A program made the position numbers and the translations under genes. The notes under the pieces are model-generated. The model was not told the origin of the DNA and did not search any database. It was given only the letters and a program-made list of their open reading frames with translations. A stretch of DNA of 64,000 bases from an uncultured Lachnospiraceae bacterium (GTDB lineage: Bacteria; Bacillota; Clostridia; Lachnospirales; Lachnospiraceae): the NCBI GenBank assembly GCA_910576535.1, contig CAJTKK010000010.1, positions 1 through 64,000 of the forward strand, written 5' to 3'. Positions 1-8,858 of the stretch are shown here, one piece after another. Positions within the stretch are counted from its first letter, which is position 1. The number at the start of each line of letters is the position of its first letter.

Positions 1-57
1 CGTCCGGCAGTCAGCCGGATAGGGAACGGCAAAATTTTTTACACTTCTTTTACTTCT

Positions 58-522
58 TTATCTCACATGAGCAAACGCCCAGGGGATCAAACCCATAAGG
101 TTAGCACGTTCCACACCACGCCAATTTCCATTTTCCGCACAACGGTCTGCATAATGCTGGAAAAATGAGTTAGTCATTCTGCCTAAAATATCCATTTGAG
201 TCAGCAAAAGGCCAATGGGAATTGCCAATCCAATACCATACTCTGCCCCTTGCCCGGAAATAATGGCGTAAGCCGTTCCCATAATTGCCCCGGAAAGATA
301 GTCAGGCACTGTTGCTCCACCGTAAGTGGCAACGCCCAGGGTCATGAGCTGCAAAGTAGCTCCGACTGTAAGACCCAAAGCAATATCCCCTAACAAAAAG
401 CCAGTAAAAGTCGCTGCAAATAATGGTGTGTAAATACCGCATTGAATCGAAATCTGATCTGTAACTGCAACAATCGTATACAGAATTAAAAGCAAAATAA
501 TGCCAATAGAAATCTGCGTCAT
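58..522 (-). CDS. PTS mannose/sorbose-family IIC component, C-terminally truncated (probable pseudogene)
   Basis: This is a hydrophobic protein of 154 residues that resembles the membrane IIC subunit of mannose/fructose/sorbose-type phosphotransferase systems, which form the sugar channel together with IID. The family pattern is seen in the N-terminal membrane segments, the run G-D-I-A-L-G-L-T-V-G-A-T-L-Q-L, and the later segment A-E-N-G-N-W-R-G-V-E-R. Family members usually have about 250 residues or more, so roughly the last 100 are missing. The stop lies 58 bases inside the window and I found no continuation in the other frames. The start is supported by an AAGGAGG seven bases upstream. 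A LacI/CcpA-like operator overlaps the promoter. Either the gene has decayed or a frameshift lies here; the rest of the locus, beyond the window edge, would show which. Confidence 0.6.
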   Translation of the reverse strand: MTQISIGIILLLILYTIVAVTDQISIQCGIYTPLFAATFTGFLLGDIALGLTVGATLQLMTLGVATYGGATVPDYLSGAIMGTAYAIISGQGAEYGIGLAIPIGLLLTQMDILGRMTNSFFQHYADRCAENGNWRGVERANLMGLIPWAFAHVR

Positions 523-560
523 CTGAATACCTCCTTATATGTTTTATTATTTCTTCTTTT

Positions 561-607
561 ATAAGCGCTTATGTTTGTATCTTACCATATATGAAATAAA
601 ATTTCAA
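561..607 (-). promoter_or_regulatory. Promoter with LacI/CcpA-like operator for the PTS gene
   Basis: Read on the minus strand, TTGAAA (607-602) and TAAGAT (584-579) are 17 bases apart, a good housekeeping promoter. The perfect 12-bp palindrome ATAAGCGCTTAT (561-572) sits at the expected transcription start. Its A-A-G-C-G-C-T-T core with a central CG is typical of LacI-family and cre sites, which fits repression of a sugar PTS. Confidence 0.6.
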
Positions 608-709
608 TATAAAATAAAAATATTTAATTTATGAAATATTATTCAATAATTTTAGGCAATGATTTCACCTGGCATATAAAGAGTTACTTTAAAAACTTTC
701 CTATATAAT

Positions 710-741
710 AAAAACGGCATAGCCAACACTACGCCGTTTTT
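710..741. terminator. Bidirectional Rho-independent terminator
   Basis: An A-tract, a stem AAAAACGGC paired with GCCGTTTTT, extended inside by TAG/CTA around a small loop, and a T-tract make a terminator that works on either strand. It lies downstream of the minus-strand coiled-coil gene (809-1642) and would end that transcript. The remaining 523-808 spacer is AT-rich and holds the PTS promoter. Confidence 0.7.
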
Positions 742-808
742 ATAAATAATTTTAGTATAATCTTATGGATGATACTTTTTTATAATCCAACTCTTTTACC
801 AAAAATAA

Positions 809-1642
809 CTAAGGAATATAAGCCTTTAAATAGTCCTTCAGACCTATTTCTATTTCCTGAAAAACTGCATCCGCAGCTTGTTTTAAATCTGGCAGCATAT
901 CTGCTTTTGCTTTTTTGGATTTTTTTATATTAATCTCTTCATCTCCCGGCTTTCCCTGCTCCAGACTTTCTGCCTTTTCCATCTCAGAGTTTCCTTCCGG
1001 AATTTTATTTTCCTTCTCCTCTTGACCAGGATCTTTTGCTTCGCTATTTTCCAAATCTTCTGCAAGCTCCCCGCTTTGTCCTGCTTTTTCCTTCGTTTCT
1101 TCTGCAAGTTCTTCTTCTGTAGGCAATGCCTGATATTTACCGGAACGGACAAATTCCATATACTCATCTTGTATTCCCATTGTTCTTCTGAGAATCTTTT
1201 CCATTATTTCTTTTTTTTGCCCTTTTGGAATATTCGGGTTATTTTTGACAGACTTCGCCTCAGCCAAGAAGCCATTCATCTTTGCCATTTTTAGCTTTTC
1301 CACGTCTTCCTTCGTTTTGCATGATTCCATCTGCCTCTTATAAGTTTCTCTTTCATTTTTTAATTCCATATATTCCTTATATTTTTGAGGGCATTTTTGT
1401 TGAAGATAAGTAATTTCTTCCGGAGTAAGCAATCCGCCTGCTTTTAATTTTGCATCAATAGAAGCCATCTGCCTGCTCTCCCGCATTTGCTGCAAATCTT
1501 CCTTATATTTCTGAATCTGCCTCGCTTGGGGATCCATCTCCTTTTTCAATACATTGCCGTCTTTTTTCTTTTGCTGCCACTTCTGATCCATTTCTGCCAT
1601 TTTAACTGTATTACGGATTGTACCAAAAATCGGTAGTATCAT
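809..1642 (-). CDS. Hypothetical highly charged coiled-coil protein
   Basis: I do not recognise this protein of about 277 residues. It is very rich in Lys, Glu and Gln with long predicted helices through the first 180 residues, followed by an acidic Glu-rich low-complexity linker, a short K-K-S-K-K patch and a final helix. It has no membrane segment and no catalytic motif that I can see. The open frame reaches 1678, but an AAGGAGG ends eight bases before the ATG at 1642, which gives a start of M-I-L-P-I-F-G. The gene lies 105 bases downstream of a SurA-like membrane protein on the same strand. A cytoplasmic structural or scaffolding role is possible but not shown. Confidence 0.7.
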   Translation of the reverse strand: MILPIFGTIRNTVKMAEMDQKWQQKKKDGNVLKKEMDPQARQIQKYKEDLQQMRESRQMASIDAKLKAGGLLTPEEITYLQQKCPQKYKEYMELKNERETYKRQMESCKTKEDVEKLKMAKMNGFLAEAKSVKNNPNIPKGQKKEIMEKILRRTMGIQDEYMEFVRSGKYQALPTEEELAEETKEKAGQSGELAEDLENSEAKDPGQEEKENKIPEGNSEMEKAESLEQGKPGDEEINIKKSKKAKADMLPDLKQAADAVFQEIEIGLKDYLKAYIP

Positions 1643-1747
1643 ATGCATAACCTCCTTGTCCCTTAACCGCAAATCCATTTACGGCGCTGCTTCATTACCT
1701 CCTGTTAATTATATTATATATCGGCAGAATACCAGAAAGAATAACCT

Positions 1748-2968
1748 TTATTCTTCGTCCGCGGCATTCTCTGCCGTTAAATATTTTAATTCCCCTTTTA
1801 AATCAGTGACAGCATAATGATCCATCTTTTCTTGGATATATCCGGATACTCTCTCACTGGATATCATAGTGGAAATATTTTCATCATCCGCTTCGTCATA
1901 ATAACGATCCGCAAATTCCACTATATAATATTGATGATTAGCCGCATCTTCAAGAACTTCAATATCCCCTTTTGTTCTTCCTTCTTCATATAACCATCCC
2001 GAAATAGCCTGGGGAGTACTGGAATAATATGCTCCCTCCCTGAAAGAAGCATCTGTTTCTTCATTTTCGTAAGTAGCTTTATTTTCCTCAGAAGAATTTT
2101 CAATACAAAGTTCTTTAAATCCTTTTCCTTCTTTACGTGCTTTCATCATAGCATCCGCTTTATTCTTTGCATCCATCATGGCTTTATCCAAATCTTCTTC
2201 CGATGCATCCTCTCCTGATTCAGCCGCAAAAACAAAACTATAATAATCCACTCTATCATAATTCTGCACATTTTCTTCATAATAATCTTTAATTTCCTGG
2301 TTATCCGGCGCATTCTGGTCAATTAAATAACTATAATACTTTTCTGCAAGAAGCCCTTCCCTGATAAAAGGCTCTATGCTCTTTTCGGTAGCATATTTCC
2401 CATACATAGATGTGTAATAATTACTTACCGATACTCCCGCCGCTTCAGCGCCAGCCGTAATCCCGTTCAAAATATCAGCATAATCTTCCCCGTCGTCATA
2501 AGAAAATTGATTTGCTGCCGCATCATCCGTCAATGCCTTTGTCTGCCTTATCTGCTCTACAGTAAGCTGGTCAAAATAATCCTTGTATGTCATTTCCTCT
2601 GTGTACTGCTGACTATCCAAATCTTTTGTTGCATCTACACCCATATAGGAGAGAATCGAACCATAACTTGCTATATAATTACTTTTTAATAAAGAATAAT
2701 AATAATCGTATTCCAGTTTTGTTACTGAGTGGTTTCCCACAGTAATATATGCATCTTCCGTTACTGCCCTCTTATTCATAAAAGAAGCGGCAATAGAACC
2801 TGCAATTGCAATTATGATAACCGCGCATACGGCAATTGCCCCTATACGCAGGACTTTGGCATCCCTTTTGTCTTTTTCCTCCTGCTTCTTTCTTTTTTCC
2901 ATTTTTCTTTCATATTTTGTCTGGATTTTTTCCCCATTATCCGCTTGTGGTTTCAAATCTTTCGCCAT
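1748..2968 (-). CDS. Membrane-anchored SurA/PrsA-like foldase-family protein
   Basis: The protein has 406 residues. A Lys-rich cytoplasmic head is followed by one membrane segment at about residues 42-65 and an extracellular part that resembles the N-terminal domain of SurA/PrsA-type chaperones (about 75-215) followed by a PpiC-like region (about 220-370). These families assist folding of exported proteins outside the membrane. The parvulin-type region is poorly conserved, so isomerase activity is doubtful, whereas a chaperone role is plausible. There is no signal-peptidase or lipobox motif, so it should remain anchored by its N-terminal helix. An AGGAGG precedes the ATG with good spacing. 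It is followed by the coiled-coil gene and preceded by a flotillin. Confidence 0.65.
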   Translation of the reverse strand: MAKDLKPQADNGEKIQTKYERKMEKRKKQEEKDKRDAKVLRIGAIAVCAVIIIAIAGSIAASFMNKRAVTEDAYITVGNHSVTKLEYDYYYSLLKSNYIASYGSILSYMGVDATKDLDSQQYTEEMTYKDYFDQLTVEQIRQTKALTDDAAANQFSYDDGEDYADILNGITAGAEAAGVSVSNYYTSMYGKYATEKSIEPFIREGLLAEKYYSYLIDQNAPDNQEIKDYYEENVQNYDRVDYYSFVFAAESGEDASEEDLDKAMMDAKNKADAMMKARKEGKGFKELCIENSSEENKATYENEETDASFREGAYYSSTPQAISGWLYEEGRTKGDIEVLEDAANHQYYIVEFADRYYDEADDENISTMISSERVSGYIQEKMDHYAVTDLKGELKYLTAENAADEE

Positions 2969-3083
2969 GAATTATATTCCTCCTATTATAATTAACATAA
3001 AATTTTAATAACTTTTATTCTAACACAGATAATCAAAGAATACAAAAAAAATAAGAAATCCGGAGTAATTTCCTATAAGGTAA

Positions 3084-3125
3084 AAAAAGCCAGATACTGG
3101 CCAGTCACCAGTATTTGGCTTTATT
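3084..3125. terminator. Rho-independent terminator after the flotillin gene
   Basis: AAAGCCAGATACTGG pairs with CCAGTATTTGGCTTT around a short loop, with A- and T-tracts on either side. It lies just past the flotillin stop on the minus strand, so the SurA-like gene is probably transcribed separately. Confidence 0.8.
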
Positions 3126-3135
3126 TCTTTAAAAT

Positions 3136-4662
3136 TTATACAATATGTCCCTCTGTTTCTTTTATTGCAGACGCTGCAACGGCTCCGGTCTTTACCGCTT
3201 CTCCTTCTTCACTTCCATCTGTTGTAATATTTATATTCCTGTTTACTTTCGCATCATAGGTTCCTGCTTTTACAATATCCGCAAGATCAATTCCTACCGT
3301 TTCTTTCATAGTCTCAAAAAGCTTCGCCATTACTGCCGGTACGTTATCCGCTACAGAACTTACTCCATTTGATTGCCCATCTCCCCCGATAATTGTAATC
3401 TTATCAATTTGCGTAAGAGGTTCTGCAATCTTACCAGCAATATCCGGAAGCACTTTGATAAGCATTTCAGCCATCGCTGCATTGTTATATTTTTGATATG
3501 CTTCTGCTTTCTTTTCCATAGCCTCTGCTTCTGCAATACCTTTTGCACGGATAGCTTCCGCCTCTGCTTCGCCTACCATACGGATCCCGGCGGCTTCCTG
3601 CTCTTTGGAAAACTTCTGTGCTTCCGCTTTGGCCTTCATAGCATCCGCTTCTCTTTCCTGTTCAAATTTTTCAGCTTCCGCTTTTCTCTGCCTTTCATAC
3701 AGTTCTGCATCTGACTGCTGCTGGCGTGCGAATTTATCTGCTTCCGCTCTCTTGCGGACTTCCGCATCCAAAGCCTTTTCCCTTACTTCCGCCTCTTTCT
3801 GCTTTAAAGTTACTTCCTTTTCCTGTTTAGCAATGCTTGCCTCTGCAGTTGCTATTTCAATTGTCTTTCTCTGCTCCTGTTCCTGGATACGGTATGCTGC
3901 ATCAGCTTCCGCCTTTTTCGTATCTTCCATTTTCTTTAATTCAGATTTCTGCAAAGAAAGCTCATTATTCTTCTTAGCAATTTCTCTTTCCGCATTAATA
4001 CGTGCATCATTTGCCTGACGGTCTGCGTCCGCTTTTGCTACCGCAATTTCTTTTTCCGCTTCTGCCTTTGCAATGGCCGCTTTTTTCTTAATCTGGGAAA
4101 TATTATCAATACCTAAATCGTCAATTACCCCATTGCCGTCCGCAAAATTCTGTACGTTAAAACTGACAATATCAAGACCCATTGCTGCCAGATCCGGTTC
4201 TGCGTTCTCTTTTACAAGATTAGCAAACTTTTGCCTGTCGCTGACCATTTCTTCCAGTCTCATGCGTCCTACGATTTCCCTCATATTTCCTTCCAGCACT
4301 TCCCTTGCAATCCCTGCTATGTACTGTGTATTCTGGTTCAGGAAGTTTTCCGCGGCCAAAGCAAGCCTTTTTGGTTCACTGCTGATTTTTACGTTAACTG
4401 CCGCATCCACTTGAATATTAATGTAATCCGCTGTAGGAACCGCATTGGATGTTTTCACATCAATTGCGATCAGTTTCAGGCTTAATTTATCCATACGTTC
4501 AAAAAACGGGATTTTTACACTTGCCTTACCTATAATAATCTTTTTTCTAAGGCCCGAAATAATAAACGCTGTATCCGGCGGCGCCTTTTTATATCCTGTC
4601 ACAAGAATAACAACAACTAAAATAAATATTACCAAAACAGTTAATATTCCAAATAAAGTCAT
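3136..4662 (-). CDS. Flotillin-family (SPFH/band 7) membrane scaffold protein
   Basis: A flotillin of about 508 residues. A single N-terminal membrane hairpin (about residues 2-24) is followed by an SPFH/band 7 domain (about 30-200) and a very long A-E-A-x-R/K helical repeat region (about 205-400) typical of flotillins, then a variable C-terminal tail. Flotillins oligomerise on the inner face of the membrane and organise functional microdomains, in Firmicutes together with signalling and secretion proteins. The frame is open to 4731, but a GGGAGG seven bases before the ATG at 4662 gives a start directly at the membrane segment, as in the family. No NfeD-like partner gene is adjacent. A terminator follows. 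Confidence 0.9.
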   Translation of the reverse strand: MTLFGILTVLVIFILVVVILVTGYKKAPPDTAFIISGLRKKIIIGKASVKIPFFERMDKLSLKLIAIDVKTSNAVPTADYINIQVDAAVNVKISSEPKRLALAAENFLNQNTQYIAGIAREVLEGNMREIVGRMRLEEMVSDRQKFANLVKENAEPDLAAMGLDIVSFNVQNFADGNGVIDDLGIDNISQIKKKAAIAKAEAEKEIAVAKADADRQANDARINAEREIAKKNNELSLQKSELKKMEDTKKAEADAAYRIQEQEQRKTIEIATAEASIAKQEKEVTLKQKEAEVREKALDAEVRKRAEADKFARQQQSDAELYERQRKAEAEKFEQEREADAMKAKAEAQKFSKEQEAAGIRMVGEAEAEAIRAKGIAEAEAMEKKAEAYQKYNNAAMAEMLIKVLPDIAGKIAEPLTQIDKITIIGGDGQSNGVSSVADNVPAVMAKLFETMKETVGIDLADIVKAGTYDAKVNRNINITTDGSEEGEAVKTGAVAASAIKETEGHIV

Positions 4663-4893
4663 ATAATACCCTCCCTCTCTGCAGCGACTATTGTTTTGTA
4701 TAAAAAATATAGTTTCTCTTTTGTATATCATATTATGTATTTTTTACTTAAATGTCAATCTAATTTAGAACATATATTATTAATTTTTTAAAAATTTTTC
4801 AAACGTTTTTTGCACTATAAAAATAAATAGTAAACGATACCAATTCATGATATTCTATCTGTAAATGATTTTATTTTTAAGGAGGCTTTTAAT

Positions 4894-5631
4894 ATGAACA
4901 AGACAATCCAAGAGTTATATGATAGGAAATCCGTACGTGTTTTCACGAATGAACCAATTACAGATGAAGAGAAACAAATAATTCTTACTTCCGCGTTGCA
5001 AGCCCCCACTGCGGGAAACATGACTCTTTATTCCATTTTAAATATCCAAGAACAAAGTTTAAAAGATGAACTGGCCAAAAGATGCGATAATCAGCCCTTT
5101 ATTGCGAAAGCTCCCTTTGTACTTATCTTCCTGGCTGATTTCCAGAAATGGTATGATATTTTTAACGCTTATTGTAAGGAAACCCCAAAAATAGAAGAAG
5201 CCGATTTATTTCTTGCCTCCCAGGATTGTGTAATTGCTGCCCAAAATGCAGTCGTTGCCGCTCAATCCATGGGAATTGGTTCCTGTTATATTGGCGATAT
5301 AATGGAAAACTTTGAAATTAACCGGGAACTTCTTCATCTCCCTAAATATGCCCTTCCTTATTCCATGGTTGTATTCGGAAGACCCACAAAACAACAACAA
5401 GACAGAATAAAGCCAAAGCGTTTCGGATTAGAGGATATTGTTCATATTGACACTTACCACCAAAAATCTTTAGAAGAAATAAAAAACATGTTTGAAAAAC
5501 AAACCGGAAAAACAGGAAACGAATTGGAAGAATATATCAATGCTTTTGCAAAAAGAAAATTTTATGTGGATTTCAGAAAAGAGATGAACCGTTCGGCAAA
5601 AGCCATGCTAAAACAATGGACGGATTCATAG
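4894..5631 (+). CDS. Nitroreductase-family FMN oxidoreductase (NfsA/FRP type)
   Basis: A 245-residue protein of the nitroreductase fold, which uses FMN and NAD(P)H to reduce nitro compounds, quinones or flavins. The family start D-R-K-S-V-R-x-F-T at residues 10-18 supplies the Arg/Ser FMN-phosphate contacts, A-P-T-A-G-N follows near 38-43, and G-S-C-Y-I-G-D near 128 contributes to the flavin site. Length and C-terminal extension resemble the NfsA/flavin reductase P branch. AAGGAGG precedes the ATG by eight bases. It is one of few genes facing against the fork on this arm and has neighbours on the opposite strand on both sides, so it is probably a single-gene unit. The substrate cannot be assigned. 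Confidence 0.88.
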   Translation: MNKTIQELYDRKSVRVFTNEPITDEEKQIILTSALQAPTAGNMTLYSILNIQEQSLKDELAKRCDNQPFIAKAPFVLIFLADFQKWYDIFNAYCKETPKIEEADLFLASQDCVIAAQNAVVAAQSMGIGSCYIGDIMENFEINRELLHLPKYALPYSMVVFGRPTKQQQDRIKPKRFGLEDIVHIDTYHQKSLEEIKNMFEKQTGKTGNELEEYINAFAKRKFYVDFRKEMNRSAKAMLKQWTDS

Positions 5632-5670
5632 AAATAAAAACAAATATCCATATTTCTTATAAAACTTTTG

Positions 5671-5712
5671 TATGGCAGGGAATTGCTTTTGCAATTTCCT
5701 GCCATACATTTA
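5671..5712. terminator. Terminator between convergent genes
   Basis: A long near-perfect hairpin, TATGGCAGGGAATTGC pairing with GCAATTTCCTGCCATA around a TTTT loop, lies between the convergent nitroreductase and cytidylate-kinase-like genes. It probably stops transcription from both. Confidence 0.7.
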
Positions 5713-5781
5713 AGTGTAAAAAGCCAATTATCCAAACATGAAACCATAACCCCCACCAAGAAATTCCGGCAATATTATCAT

Positions 5782-6381
5782 TTATCCTCTAACAGCCTCT
5801 GCCAGCAATTTCACGCATAAATCAATGCCAAGCCTTCCGCTGTCCATATACAGTTCATAAAATTTAGGATTTCCCCATTCCCAATTAGTAACTGAATTAT
5901 AGAACCCGCTTCTTCTTTTATCATTTTTCTTAAGGGCATTTTCTGCTTCAGATTCTTTAATCCCTTCCCTTTCTATTGCCCTTTTTTTCCTTTTTTCCTG
6001 ATCCGAATGAATAAAAACTCTTAAACTGTCTGCTTTATCCCTAAGAATGTACCCTGATGCTCTTCCTACAATAATGCATTTTCCCTCTTCGGCTGCTTCT
6101 TCAATGATACGTTTCTCTTCAAGAAATAATTTATCTGCCAATGACAGCTCTTTGCTGTTAGAAATACCTCCTAAAGGAGTTTTTGAAAGATTAAAAAGAA
6201 ATCCTCCAGGGCTGCTTTCCTCCAGCCCCTCTATCTGTACGGAAGGTATTTTTAAATTTTTAGCCGCTTCCATAAGAATGTTCCTGTCATACAGCTTATA
6301 TCCAAGTTCCTCTGCCAGTTTTCTGCCTATTTCATTTCCCCCGCTGGCATATTGACGTTCTATTGTTACAATATTATACAT
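5782..6381 (-). CDS. Cytidylate kinase-like family protein (copy 1)
   Basis: A 199-residue P-loop-type protein of the cytidylate-kinase-like family that is common in Clostridia and of unproven substrate. Residues 6-22 (I-E-R-Q-Y-A-S-G-G-N-E-I-G-R-K) form a loop at the position of the nucleotide-binding P-loop but lack the classic G-x-x-x-x-G-K-S/T. The segment I-I-V-G-R-A-S-G-Y-I-L at about 103-113 and the R-x-x-x-A-I-x-R stretch match the family. GGGAGG precedes the ATG. A second member of the family is at 43251-43868, with which it shares G-R-x-L-x-x-E-L-G and Y-D-R-N-x-x near the start. True nucleotide kinase activity is uncertain. Confidence 0.8.
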   Translation of the reverse strand: MYNIVTIERQYASGGNEIGRKLAEELGYKLYDRNILMEAAKNLKIPSVQIEGLEESSPGGFLFNLSKTPLGGISNSKELSLADKLFLEEKRIIEEAAEEGKCIIVGRASGYILRDKADSLRVFIHSDQEKRKKRAIEREGIKESEAENALKKNDKRRSGFYNSVTNWEWGNPKFYELYMDSGRLGIDLCVKLLAEAVRG

Positions 6382-6537
6382 ATATATTCCTCCCTTCCAT
6401 TTCTATATCCTGTCCTATAATATTTCATATGAGTAATTTTCTATTTTTTATTTTATATATTTATTATATACAATCTTTTTGTATGACTCAATCATTTTTT
6501 CAGAAAATTTTTAATTTTATATTTTTATTTCAGAAAT

Positions 6538-6571
6538 AAAATACCCTGCAAAAAATTCGCAGGGTATTTAC
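6538..6571 (-). terminator. Terminator after the antiporter gene
   Basis: AAATACCCTGC and GCAGGGTATTT form a strong stem with T-rich sequence on the minus-strand 3' side. It lies 76 bases beyond the antiporter stop codon. Confidence 0.8.
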
Positions 6572-6646
6572 AATTACATTATATTCTTATTTTTATAAAA
6601 ATATGTTCTCTTTCCGTATCAAATAAAAAAGCCTTTATCCTATATT

Positions 6647-7834
6647 TTATGCTACGCTTATCTTCTTTTCATCTCTTGCATATAAAAGTTTCAAGATAAT
6701 AGGAGTGGCTATAGACGATATAATAATCAGTAGAATTACCGATGTAAAATATACTGGTGTAAGCAGCCCGACCGATAATCCTTTCTGAGATACAATAAGG
6801 GCGACTTCACCTCTCGTCATCATTCCAACACCAATTTTTAAGGAGTCGGACATATTAAATTTACAAATCTTCGCCATGAGCCCACATCCTACAATTTTAG
6901 CAATCAGCCCTACTGCCACAAAAGCAATGGAAAACATCAGAATGCTTGCATTAAGGCTTTCTAAATTTGTTTTTAAACCAATACTTGCAAAAAATACAGG
7001 GCCAAATAATATGTAAGAATTAGTATCCATCTTGCTTGCTATGTACTCGGAATCCCTTATGGAACAAAGTATAATACCAGCTACATATGCCCCGGTAATA
7101 TCCGCTATCCCAAAATACCGTTCCGCAATATAAGCCATGGCAAGACACAAAGCAAGGCCTGCGATTGGAATACGTCTTGTATGGGGATATCTGTTATCCA
7201 CCATTTTAAATATTTTATAACAAAGGAATCCCACAACAATGGCAAATACAAAAAATAAAACTGTATTAATTACTACAGACAAAGAATTGGAATCCGGGCT
7301 TTTGAAACCCATCACGAAGGTCAGGACAATGATGCCTATAACATCATCTATAATTGCCGCACTTAAAATAGTAGTCCCTACCCTCCCTTTCAATTTTCCC
7401 ATTTCTTTCAGCGCTTCCACTGTGATGCTGACAGAAGTTGCTGTTAAAATTGTACCGACAAACACTGCTTTATAAAATTCTTCCGAACCCCAAGGAGCAG
7501 TTCCGTAAAAAGCCATATAAAGCAATGCACCGCACACAAGCGGGATAAATACCCCTGCACAAGCAATTAAAGCCGCTATCGGCCCTGTTTTCATAAGATC
7601 CTTTAAATCCGTTTCCAGCCCTGCGGAAAACATTAAGATAATAACTCCAATTTCCGCCATTTCAATTAGAAAATCTGACTGGTTTACTAAACCTAGAATA
7701 CTAGGACCAATAATTAGCCCTGCAATAATCTCCCCTACTACTTGCGGAGCTTTGCACTTTCTTGCTAAAATTCCAAAGAATTTAGCCGCTATTATAATAA
7801 TAGCTAAATCTTTAAATACAACATATGATTCCAT
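6647..7834 (-). CDS. CPA2-family cation/proton antiporter (KefB/NapA-like membrane domain)
   Basis: The protein of about 395 residues consists of 11-13 hydrophobic segments and resembles the membrane domain of monovalent cation:proton antiporters-2. Such proteins exchange Na+ or K+ for H+ across the membrane. Visible family signs are G-E-I-I-A-G-L-I-I-G-P-S near residue 40, the segment A-T-S-V-S-I-T-V-E-A-L near 135, and the ion-binding D-D pair in A-I-I-D-D-V-I-G-I near 165. There is no C-terminal RCK/TrkA-N domain, unlike KefB and KefC. The open frame extends to a TTG at 7849, but GAGGAG seven bases before the ATG at 7834 marks the better start. A terminator follows. Confidence 0.85.
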   Translation of the reverse strand: MESYVVFKDLAIIIIAAKFFGILARKCKAPQVVGEIIAGLIIGPSILGLVNQSDFLIEMAEIGVIILMFSAGLETDLKDLMKTGPIAALIACAGVFIPLVCGALLYMAFYGTAPWGSEEFYKAVFVGTILTATSVSITVEALKEMGKLKGRVGTTILSAAIIDDVIGIIVLTFVMGFKSPDSNSLSVVINTVLFFVFAIVVGFLCYKIFKMVDNRYPHTRRIPIAGLALCLAMAYIAERYFGIADITGAYVAGIILCSIRDSEYIASKMDTNSYILFGPVFFASIGLKTNLESLNASILMFSIAFVAVGLIAKIVGCGLMAKICKFNMSDSLKIGVGMMTRGEVALIVSQKGLSVGLLTPVYFTSVILLIIISSIATPIILKLLYARDEKKISVA

Positions 7835-7910
7835 AATACTACTCCTCAATAAACTAAAAAATTAGGATGATTTAAAAATTTTTATCCATTCTTAAAGAAT
7901 ATACATTCTT

Positions 7911-8831
7911 CTACAAATTCAGTTTCTTAAATAAATCCCCTAAAGATGTGCCTATTTGTTCCTTGGAACTATATTTTGCCGTTTCCACTTTTTCCACTTC
8001 TTCTGCTTCGGAATTTTCTTCCACTGCTTTCATACTCAGGCTGATTTTCCCGTCATTCGTATTTAAGATTTTTACTTTTACTCTATCCCCTGTTTTTAGA
8101 ACCTCTGACGGTTTTTTTATCCTTCTCTGGCTAATCTGGGATATATGGACTAATCCGCTCAATCCTTCCGGAAGGGCAATAAATGCACCGTAAGGCATTA
8201 AAGATTCTACAGTGCCTTCCACAATTGTTCCGGGAACAAGCATGGAAATTTTATGGTTGATCTCTTCTTCTGCCCTTTTCTTTTCCACTGCTTTTGCAGA
8301 CATTACCAGTTTTTTCTTGCTTTCATCTACAGTTATCACTTTGACTGTAAGTTTTTTATTTACCCATTCTTCCAGATTTTCTACATAGCTAAGGGATAAA
8401 TGTGATGCAGGGATAAAACCTCTGATTCCTTCCGCATAAGCAATCACTCCCCCATTTACTGTTTCATTTACTTTTACTTCTATTTCTTTTTCTTCTTCCA
8501 TATACTGCTTTAAAACATCCCATGAAAGAATATCTTTTGCTTCCTTACAAGACAACTGTATATTTCCTGCTCCATCATCTGTCTTTATCACAGTTGCTTC
8601 TATCGTATCGCCAATTTTTACTTCATCCAATAAATTATATTTAGGGTCATTACTCATATCCTTCGCCTTTATTATACCTTGGGCATAATAATTAAAATCA
8701 AGGATTACTTCTTCTTCATTTACAGCAATTACAATTCCTGAAACAATATCCCCTTCGCTTATTTTTTTTAAGGATGCTTCCAATTCCCTGCTGTAATCCT
8801 CCATTGTTTCCTGTTTCACTTCTTCTGCCAT
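7911..8831 (-). CDS. S1-domain RNA-binding protein, ribosomal protein S1 homologue
   Basis: A protein of about 306 residues with three S1 (OB-fold) repeats at about residues 28-95, 112-180 and 197-268. The third ends in a typical G-A-F-I-A-L-P-E-G-L-S-G-L-V-H-I-S-Q-I run, the best conserved repeat. Short S1 homologues of this type in Firmicutes bind mRNA or structured RNA and are shorter than the six-repeat proteobacterial S1. GGAGGA lies within the first codons of the longer frame, so the ATG at 8831 is the likely start. The gene follows the GlgX-type gene by about 27 bases, so the two may be co-transcribed. Confidence 0.85.
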   Translation of the reverse strand: MAEEVKQETMEDYSRELEASLKKISEGDIVSGIVIAVNEEEVILDFNYYAQGIIKAKDMSNDPKYNLLDEVKIGDTIEATVIKTDDGAGNIQLSCKEAKDILSWDVLKQYMEEEKEIEVKVNETVNGGVIAYAEGIRGFIPASHLSLSYVENLEEWVNKKLTVKVITVDESKKKLVMSAKAVEKKRAEEEINHKISMLVPGTIVEGTVESLMPYGAFIALPEGLSGLVHISQISQRRIKKPSEVLKTGDRVKVKILNTNDGKISLSMKAVEENSEAEEVEKVETAKYSSKEQIGTSLGDLFKKLNL

Positions 8832-8858
8832 AATTTTCTCCTCCATTTATAAATAATA

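Noticed and set aside
4073..4414. Long plus-strand frames opposite the flotillin gene
   Set aside because: They are the antisense of the Ala/Glu repeat region, whose codon use suppresses stops in other frames; no start signals.
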